The translations under genes and the position numbers were made by a program. A DNA stretch of 26,633 bases from Phycisphaera mikurensis NBRC 102666. GTDB taxonomy: Bacteria; Planctomycetota; Phycisphaerae; Phycisphaerales; SM1A02. The stretch lies in NCBI GenBank assembly GCA_945870475.1, contig CAMBSR010000005.1, positions 1-26,633 of the forward strand, in the 5' to 3' direction. Below are positions 22,146 to 26,633 of the stretch, in pieces (position 1 is the first letter of the stretch; each line of letters starts with the position of its first letter). The notes beneath the pieces were generated by a model, which had not been told where the DNA came from, ran no database searches, and saw only the letters and a program-made list of their open reading frames with translations.

Positions 22146-23788
22146 ACCCCATGCTCCACGCCGAATTGGTCCTGACTTCCATGGCCTCAACGTCCATGGC
22201 CTCCACTTCCATGGCCCCCGCCATGCTTGCGTCCGCGCCGAACCTGGGCCCCAAGTTCGCGCTGATCATGCCGGAGGTCCTGCTCTTCGCGGGCGCCGTC
22301 CTGTGCGCAGTGATGGGCATCTCCAAGGCGCGCGCCGTGCGGGCCGCCGTGCCATGGATCGCCGTGGCCGCGCTCGTTGCCACCTTCATGTCGATGCTCC
22401 GCACCTGGACGCCGGAAGCCGCCATCGCCGCGCAGCTCCCGATGCCCATGCTCGGGAAGTACATCATCGCCCTGCTCTGCGTCGTCGGCGTCGGCCACGT
22501 GCTCGCCTCCGTCGGCAGCGTCGACCGCGCGGTGGAGCGCCAGATCGCCAACGGCACCGGCGCGTTCGACCCGGTCCGCGTGATCCAGGGCGAGTTCTAC
22601 GCGTTCCTCCTGCTCTCCCTCTGCGGCGGCATGCTCATTGCGCACGCCACCGACCTGGTGTGGCTCTTCCTTGCCTTCGAGCTCTGCTCGCTGCCCACCT
22701 ACATCCTGGTGGCCATCGGCCGCGGCGCGGACCGCAGCATGGAAGCGGCCATCAAGTACTTCTTCCTGGGCGCCATGAGCACGGCCACCATGCTCTTCGG
22801 CTTCGCGCTGCTCTACGGCGCCACCGGAACCCTCGAACTCTCCGCCATGCGCGACGCATTCCAGATGCAGGCCCAGACGGGCGGCATCGGCAGCGTCGCC
22901 ATCGTGGGCGTGCTCCTGGCCATCATCGGCATCTGCTTCAAGCTGGCTGCGGTGCCCATGCACTTCTATGCGCCGGATGTCTACGAGGGCGCCTCGAGCC
23001 CCGTGGCCTCGTTCATCAGCTTCGTGCCGAAGGTCCAGGGCTTCGTGACCCTGATCATCCTCCTCGGCACGGTCGGCTGGAGCGCCAACGGCGACAGCAG
23101 CATCCCGTCGGTCATCGCCGCGGTGCTCTGGATGATCGCCGTCCTCACCATGACGCTCGGCAACATCGGCGCGCTGCTCCAGCGCTCCGCCAAGCGCATG
23201 CTGGCCTACAGCTCGATCGCCAACTCCGGCTACATGCTGGTGGGCGTCCTGGCGGGCCCGAAGGTCGGGCTCGATGCCACCCTCCTCTACCTCCTGACCT
23301 ACGGCGTGGCCAACCTCGCCACCTTCGGTGCGCTCGCCGCCATCGAACGCAACGGCAACGAGGTGGACTCGCTCGACGACCTCGCCGGCCTGCGCGTGCG
23401 TGCGCCGATGGTGGCCGTGGCACTGGCGATCGGCGCCCTCAGCCTGACCGGCATCCCGCCGCTCCTGGGCTTCTGGGGCAAGCTTGATCTCCTGGTGGCC
23501 AGCGCCGAGAGCCACCAGCGTGCGCTGCTCGTCATCATGGCGCTCAACAGCGGCGTGGCCGCGTTCTACTACCTGCGCCTGGTGGCCATGCCGTTCGTGC
23601 AGGAGCCCACCCCGCGCACGCAGGGCGTGTCGCCGGTGCCGTACCTCTGGCCGCGGCTCAGCGCGATGCTGTTTGCCGTGGGCTGCATCGCCCTCCCGCT
23701 CGTCGCCAACCAGCTGAAGAACGAGTCCGCCGCAGCCGCCTCCAGCGAGCTCCAGCCCCCCGCCGCGGCCGTCACGGCCGAGAAATGA
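22142..23788 (+). CDS. nuoN: NADH-quinone oxidoreductase subunit N
   Basis: A 548-residue antiporter-like proton-pumping subunit of complex I. Landmarks are AFELCSLPTYILVAIGR with the helix-5 glutamate, KYFFLGAMSTATMLFG, the lysine region CFKLAAVPMHFYAPDVYEG, and the LLQRSAKRMLAYSSIANSGYMLVG block. The GTG start overlaps the nuoM stop, with GGAG 7 bases upstream. The first 35 residues are poorly conserved-looking and include three SMA(S/P) repeats with several in-frame ATG codons, so the true start could be up to about 25 codons further in. The C-terminal 25 residues are an Ala/Pro/Ser-rich tail. It is the last nuo gene before the tRNA. Confidence 0.93.
   Translation: MNPMLHAELVLTSMASTSMASTSMAPAMLASAPNLGPKFALIMPEVLLFAGAVLCAVMGISKARAVRAAVPWIAVAALVATFMSMLRTWTPEAAIAAQLPMPMLGKYIIALLCVVGVGHVLASVGSVDRAVERQIANGTGAFDPVRVIQGEFYAFLLLSLCGGMLIAHATDLVWLFLAFELCSLPTYILVAIGRGADRSMEAAIKYFFLGAMSTATMLFGFALLYGATGTLELSAMRDAFQMQAQTGGIGSVAIVGVLLAIIGICFKLAAVPMHFYAPDVYEGASSPVASFISFVPKVQGFVTLIILLGTVGWSANGDSSIPSVIAAVLWMIAVLTMTLGNIGALLQRSAKRMLAYSSIANSGYMLVGVLAGPKVGLDATLLYLLTYGVANLATFGALAAIERNGNEVDSLDDLAGLRVRAPMVAVALAIGALSLTGIPPLLGFWGKLDLLVASAESHQRALLVIMALNSGVAAFYYLRLVAMPFVQEPTPRTQGVSPVPYLWPRLSAMLFAVGCIALPLVANQLKNESAAAASSELQPPAAAVTAEK
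22175..22219 (+). repeat. Three 15-base tandem repeats at the start of nuoN
   Basis: Units at 22175-22189, 22190-22204 and 22205-22219 share the core TCCATGGCC with few differences. Each is in frame, encodes a Thr-Ser-Met-Ala-(Ser/Pro) unit and carries an in-frame ATG. Confidence 0.75.
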
Positions 23789-23811
23789 GCCCGCGGCCAC
23801 CCGCCGCAGCA

Positions 23812-23828
23812 CTTCCGCAGTCCGGAAG
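23812..23828. repeat. Inverted repeat between nuoN and the tRNA promoter
   Basis: CTTCCG (23812-23817) and CGGAAG (23823-23828) form a 6-bp stem with a 5-base loop. It ends 7 bases before the tRNA -10 box and overlaps where a -35 box would lie. It could be the nuoN 3' end or an operator; there is no T-run. Confidence 0.35.
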
Positions 23829-23835
23829 GAATCGC

Positions 23836-23841
23836 TACAAT
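23836..23841 (+). promoter_or_regulatory. -10 element (TACAAT) for tRNA-Arg
   Basis: TACAAT ends 35 bases before the mature tRNA 5' end. Its match to the consensus and the placement ahead of an isolated tRNA make it a good candidate, though the -35 (around CTTCCG at 23812) is weak. Confidence 0.6.
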
Positions 23842-23876
23842 CTCCCCTCCCACTGCGGGCAACCGCAGCAGGACAC

Positions 23877-23950
23877 GCGACCGTAGCTCAACTGGATAGA
23901 GCATCGGTCTACGAAACCGAAGGTTGCTGGTTCGAGCCCAGCCGGTCGCG
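23877..23950 (+). tRNA. tRNA-Arg (anticodon ACG)
   Basis: A full cloverleaf is visible. The acceptor GCGACCG (23877-23883) pairs with CGGTCGC (23943-23949). The D arm is GCTC/GAGC. The anticodon stem TCGGT/ACCGA (23904-23908 with 23916-23920) holds the loop CTACGAA with anticodon ACG at 23911-23913. The T arm is GCTGG-TTCGAGC-CCAGC. The discriminator is G23950 and CCA is not encoded. After A34-to-inosine editing it would read CGU, CGC and CGA. Confidence 0.97.
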
Positions 23951-23954
23951 TTCA

Positions 23955-23985
23955 AAACGGCCCCAGCACAATGCTGGGGCCGTTT
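23955..23985 (+). terminator. Intrinsic terminator after tRNA-Arg
   Basis: A perfect 14-bp stem (23955-23968 with 23972-23985) with a CAA loop begins 5 bases past the tRNA. A short T-run ends the stem on each strand, so it may also stop minus-strand transcription from the acyltransferase gene. Confidence 0.85.
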
Positions 23986-24047
23986 GCATTGGCGGGTCAT
24001 GATGCAGACGTTGCCGTGGATGCGTCAGGATGCAGGCACCGGGGTGC

Positions 24048-25865
24048 TCACCCAGCCGCGCGCTGCACCACCCCGTGGTGCGCCAGGTAGCCGTCCATCC
24101 CCTTGGCCAGGTACTTGGACAGGATCCGCGGGCTCACGCTCGGCAGGTGCACGGTGATGAGGGCGTCCAGGCAGTCGCCGAAGGAACGATCCACGTTGAA
24201 GGCCAGCACCCGCGCATCCAGGCGCAGGTAATGGCGCAGGAGCGGCGGAACGCCCCGGCCACCCTCGAGCGCGGCCACCAGTTCATCCACCTCCTCGATG
24301 CTGCGAGCCACCGAACGGAGCACCTCGGGGCGCGGTCCCGCCGTGCCCCGCACGGGTGGGGTCCGGGGCGTCACCAGGCGAGCAAGCGTGGCATCCAGGC
24401 GGTTCTCCGCCAGGAACGTGGTCATCAGTTCCTTGCTCACCGTGGAGAAGTCCGCGGGAATGGAGACCGGGCCGAACAGGTGGCCGAGGTCCGGGTTCCG
24501 CACGGCGAACTCGCCGATGCCGCGCCACAGGAGGTGGAGTGGAATCGCCTCGCGCTGGCGATCGGGCACCACGTAGGAGCGACCCATCTCGACCGCCGGG
24601 CCCATCGCGCGCAGGAGTTGCTCGGAATAGTCGAACAGCGTGTGCGTGTACATGCCGTCAACACCGTGCACGGGCAGGATCTCGGAAGTCACTCCAAGGC
24701 GATAGCCGCCGATGATGGTGCCGGCCTGCGTGTCCATCATCACCAGCTGCCAGTAGTGGTTGTCGAAGCGATCGATGTCGATGGCGTTTCCCGACCCCTC
24801 GCCGACGGCGCGGAAGGTGATCTCGCGGAGGCGCCCGATCTCGCGGAGCGTTGCCGGGATCTCGGCGCCACGCACCGCCATCACGCGGAACGGGCCGTGC
24901 GCGCAGAGCTCCTGCGCGCTCGCCGCCGCGAACAGCTCGCCGCGCCAGGAATCGGAGCCGGCGGCGATCGGTTCTTCGTGCCGCGGTGCTGGCGCCTGCG
25001 CGGGCTGGGTGACTGCGGGCTGCGATTCCGCCCCGGCGAGTTCCGCACGGGCGCGCATGAACTCCACGAGCTTGCCGGATTCCGCGTGGGCCGCCCATGT
25101 CTGCGGCGCTGCCGGGATTCCCACGGAGATGCGCACCGCGCTGCCGGCGCGGCGCCGCAGTTCGTGAGGCAGGAGCGCGGTGCGGAGGAACGGGTGGATG
25201 GTGCCTGCGCGGTTGAACACGCCGCTGTTCTCGCCATGCACCCAGAGCGGCAGCACCGTGGCGCGCGACTTCTCAACCAACCGACCAACCAACGGGCTCC
25301 ACTCGGACTCCTCCGCAGGCGCTCCTGGCCGAGGTGACGCCGCCACCTGCCCCGCAGGGAAGATCGCCAGGCATCCCCCGCCCCGAACCCACTCGATCGA
25401 GTCGCGAAGCGCGCGCGCATTGGCGGCCCGGTTACCGCCGAAGATGTCCACGAAGAAGCACTTGCCCTGCGCGAGGGTGGAGGTCTCGAGCATCCGGTTT
25501 GCCAGGATCCGCACGTCCGGACGGGCGCGGTCGAGCAGCCAGCACACGCACGCGGCATCGAGGAATCCGAAGGGATGGTTCGAGGTCGCCACCAGCGGTC
25601 CGGACTTCGGAATGCGGGCAAAGTCGGCATCGGCAACGTCGAGCGTCACGTCCATGGCGCGCGCGAAGCGCTCGCCCGGCCCGGCATCCGGCGCGAACAT
25701 CCGCAACGCGCGGTCCGCGGTGCGATCCAGGAACTCAAGCCCCAGCGCCCGCCGCAGCGACGGCATGACCGTGCGGCCGAGCGCCGACGCGGAAAGGGCC
25801 TCGACAGACGAGGGAAGCTTGACGGTTCTTTCCTGTGAACGACGGTGACGTAACGCGCTGTCCAT
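24048..25865 (-). CDS. Two-domain acyltransferase, OlsF-like (aminolipid synthesis)
   Basis: A 605-residue fusion. Residues about 65-280 form a PlsC-like lysophospholipid acyltransferase domain with SNHPFGFLD at 95-103 (catalytic His97, Asp103), the acceptor-side GKCFFVDIFGGNR segment at 134-146 and IFPAGQV at 168-174. A Pro/Ala-rich linker at about 275-310 follows. Residues about 318-500 resemble the hemolysin/OlsB-type GNAT fold (LREITFRAVGEG, DIDRFDNHYWQLVMMD, IIGGYRLG). The same pairing is known in OlsF of Serratia, where the C-terminal half N-acylates ornithine and the N-terminal half adds the second acyl chain. A GGAGG site supports the ATG at 25865. The substrate could be ornithine or another amino acid; this is inference from domain order. 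Confidence 0.88.
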   Translation of the reverse strand: MDSALRHRRSQERTVKLPSSVEALSASALGRTVMPSLRRALGLEFLDRTADRALRMFAPDAGPGERFARAMDVTLDVADADFARIPKSGPLVATSNHPFGFLDAACVCWLLDRARPDVRILANRMLETSTLAQGKCFFVDIFGGNRAANARALRDSIEWVRGGGCLAIFPAGQVAASPRPGAPAEESEWSPLVGRLVEKSRATVLPLWVHGENSGVFNRAGTIHPFLRTALLPHELRRRAGSAVRISVGIPAAPQTWAAHAESGKLVEFMRARAELAGAESQPAVTQPAQAPAPRHEEPIAAGSDSWRGELFAAASAQELCAHGPFRVMAVRGAEIPATLREIGRLREITFRAVGEGSGNAIDIDRFDNHYWQLVMMDTQAGTIIGGYRLGVTSEILPVHGVDGMYTHTLFDYSEQLLRAMGPAVEMGRSYVVPDRQREAIPLHLLWRGIGEFAVRNPDLGHLFGPVSIPADFSTVSKELMTTFLAENRLDATLARLVTPRTPPVRGTAGPRPEVLRSVARSIEEVDELVAALEGGRGVPPLLRHYLRLDARVLAFNVDRSFGDCLDALITVHLPSVSPRILSKYLAKGMDGYLAHHGVVQRAAG

Positions 25866-25886
25866 GCGGCATCCTCCGTACCTCGA

Positions 25887-25892
25887 ACGCTA
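25887..25892 (-). promoter_or_regulatory. Putative -10 element (TAGCGT) for the acyltransferase gene
   Basis: TAGCGT on the minus strand lies 21 bases before the ATG at 25865, leaving a short leader with a GGAGG ribosome site. No clear -35 box is seen. Confidence 0.3.
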
Positions 25893-25937
25893 ATTGGCGG
25901 TGGCAGGACGCGCGCAAAGACCCCGCGAAGGGTTTGC

Positions 25938-26633
25938 TCAGGGAGTGTTATTCCATCGCGGCCCCAGTCCGGCCACCAACGGCACGAACGTCACCGCCAG
26001 CAGGCCCATCCGGACCCCGTTCAGCCAGCCGAACTGGAACCCGAGGGCATCCACGAAGGCGGGTTCCAGCGGGATCCACGCCACGGCTGCGGCGGCCAGT
26101 CCCGCGAACGCCACCAGGCGCGTGTCCGCCCCTGACCCGTTGGCGCGGCTCGCCAGGCTCACCACCACTGCCGCAGCCCCCACCACCGCCACGGGCACCA
26201 CGAAGAGGAACGACGCCGCGGGTACGGTGAACGCCGCCGCGCACGCAGCCGCCATCCACGGCACCCACGCACCCAGGAGCGCGCTCCACGGATCGACGCC
26301 ACGCCGCGCCAGCCACGCGCCCGCGCCGCAGGCCGCCACCACGGCACCGAGCTGCAGCACGCCGTCCAGCAGGTGCAGTCGAGCCCCGGCGTTCGCCATC
26401 GTGAGTCCACCCAGGCGGCACGCGGCGCCGAAGCCCCAGCCGATCAGCGCCGCCAGCACCAGCGCCACCATGGACGCGGCCAATGATTCCGCCGCAGCGC
26501 GGCCGGGTGCGCGCCCGACGGCACGCGCGCCGGGCGCAGCCAGCGGGCGCGGCCCCCGCAGCCCGTTCCATGCCGCCGCCGTGCCGACTGCCAGCGCCGA
26601 ACACACGGCAATCGCCGGAGTCCACGGCTCGGG
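25938..26633 (-). CDS. C-terminal part of a multi-helix membrane protein (5' end beyond window)
   Basis: An open minus-strand frame enters from the right edge and stops at 25938, giving about 231 residues. A GTG at 26606 could be read as a start, but the frame stays open and hydrophobic upstream of it, so the gene probably begins outside the window. About six Ala/Val-rich helices are visible, with a basic loop near the window edge (GARAVGRAPGR) and a final helix ending close to the C-terminus. Such C-terminal helix bundles occur in several families, including membrane-anchored M28 peptidases, but nothing here fixes the identity. It ends 72 bases before the acyltransferase gene on the same strand. 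Confidence 0.7.
   Translation of the reverse strand, partial: PEPWTPAIAVCSALAVGTAAAWNGLRGPRPLAAPGARAVGRAPGRAAAESLAASMVALVLAALIGWGFGAACRLGGLTMANAGARLHLLDGVLQLGAVVAACGAGAWLARRGVDPWSALLGAWVPWMAAACAAAFTVPAASFLFVVPVAVVGAAAVVVSLASRANGSGADTRLVAFAGLAAAAVAWIPLEPAFVDALGFQFGWLNGVRMGLLAVTFVPLVAGLGPRWNNTP

Noticed and set aside
23877..23985. tRNA-Arg as a phage or island attachment site
   Set aside because: No duplicated tRNA 3' end, integrase or foreign-looking genes follow it; the next gene is an ordinary acyltransferase.

Overview
The window is a dense, GC-rich bacterial chromosome segment with housekeeping content and no mobile elements, CRISPR arrays or rRNA. High GC, a cobalamin-domain protein beside ubiE, an ECF sigma operon, extended Nuo subunits with histidine-rich loops and many apparently leaderless genes fit a Planctomycetota-type organism, perhaps the Phycisphaerae. 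That placement is inference from gene style, not from a marker gene. No stretch longer than 300 bases lacks a gene; the largest gaps are the divergent promoter regions at 3324-3519 and 16529-16726.

Layout. (1) 1-2474, minus: an ECF sigma factor, an overlapping one-helix membrane protein that may be its partner, and a large exported protein running off the left edge. (2) 2521-3323, minus: a degenerate cobalamin-domain protein with a clear intrinsic terminator. (3) 3507-5915, plus: ubiE/menG (quinone methylation), an amidohydrolase-fold protein lacking its metal ligands, and a small lipoprotein. (4) 5925-7335, minus: an RluA-type pseudouridine synthase and a NUDIX protein, divergent from (5) a POT peptide transporter (7364-9223). 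(6) 9278-11752, minus: a DUF255/SPATA20-like thioredoxin-fold protein and a single-domain asparaginase. (7) 11794-15197, plus: a multi-helix membrane protein, lysA and an exported M28 metallopeptidase. (8) 15238-16528, minus: pgsA and pgpA, two consecutive steps of phosphatidylglycerol synthesis. (9) 16645-23788, plus: nuoJKLMN, the proton-pumping membrane arm of complex I, from a good sigma-70-type promoter. (10) tRNA-Arg(ACG) with promoter and terminator. (11) 24048-26633, minus: an OlsF-like two-domain acyltransferase and the end of a multi-helix membrane protein.

Functionally the window joins respiration (Nuo membrane arm, quinone methylation), envelope lipids (PgsA, PgpA, OlsF-like), peptide and amino-acid turnover (POT transporter, M28 peptidase, asparaginase-like protein) and lysine/peptidoglycan precursor synthesis (LysA).

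The most interesting points are: a repeated TANNNT-N(6-9)-start codon layout suggesting widespread leaderless transcripts; a divergent promoter whose two -10 boxes share bases; an amidohydrolase relative that has lost every recognisable metal ligand; a cobalamin-domain protein without its cobalamin-ligating histidine; an enlarged NuoJ and histidine-rich NuoL and NuoM loops; and two mutually exclusive hairpins in the nuoJ leader. I did not find a clear new defence, secretion or mobile system.
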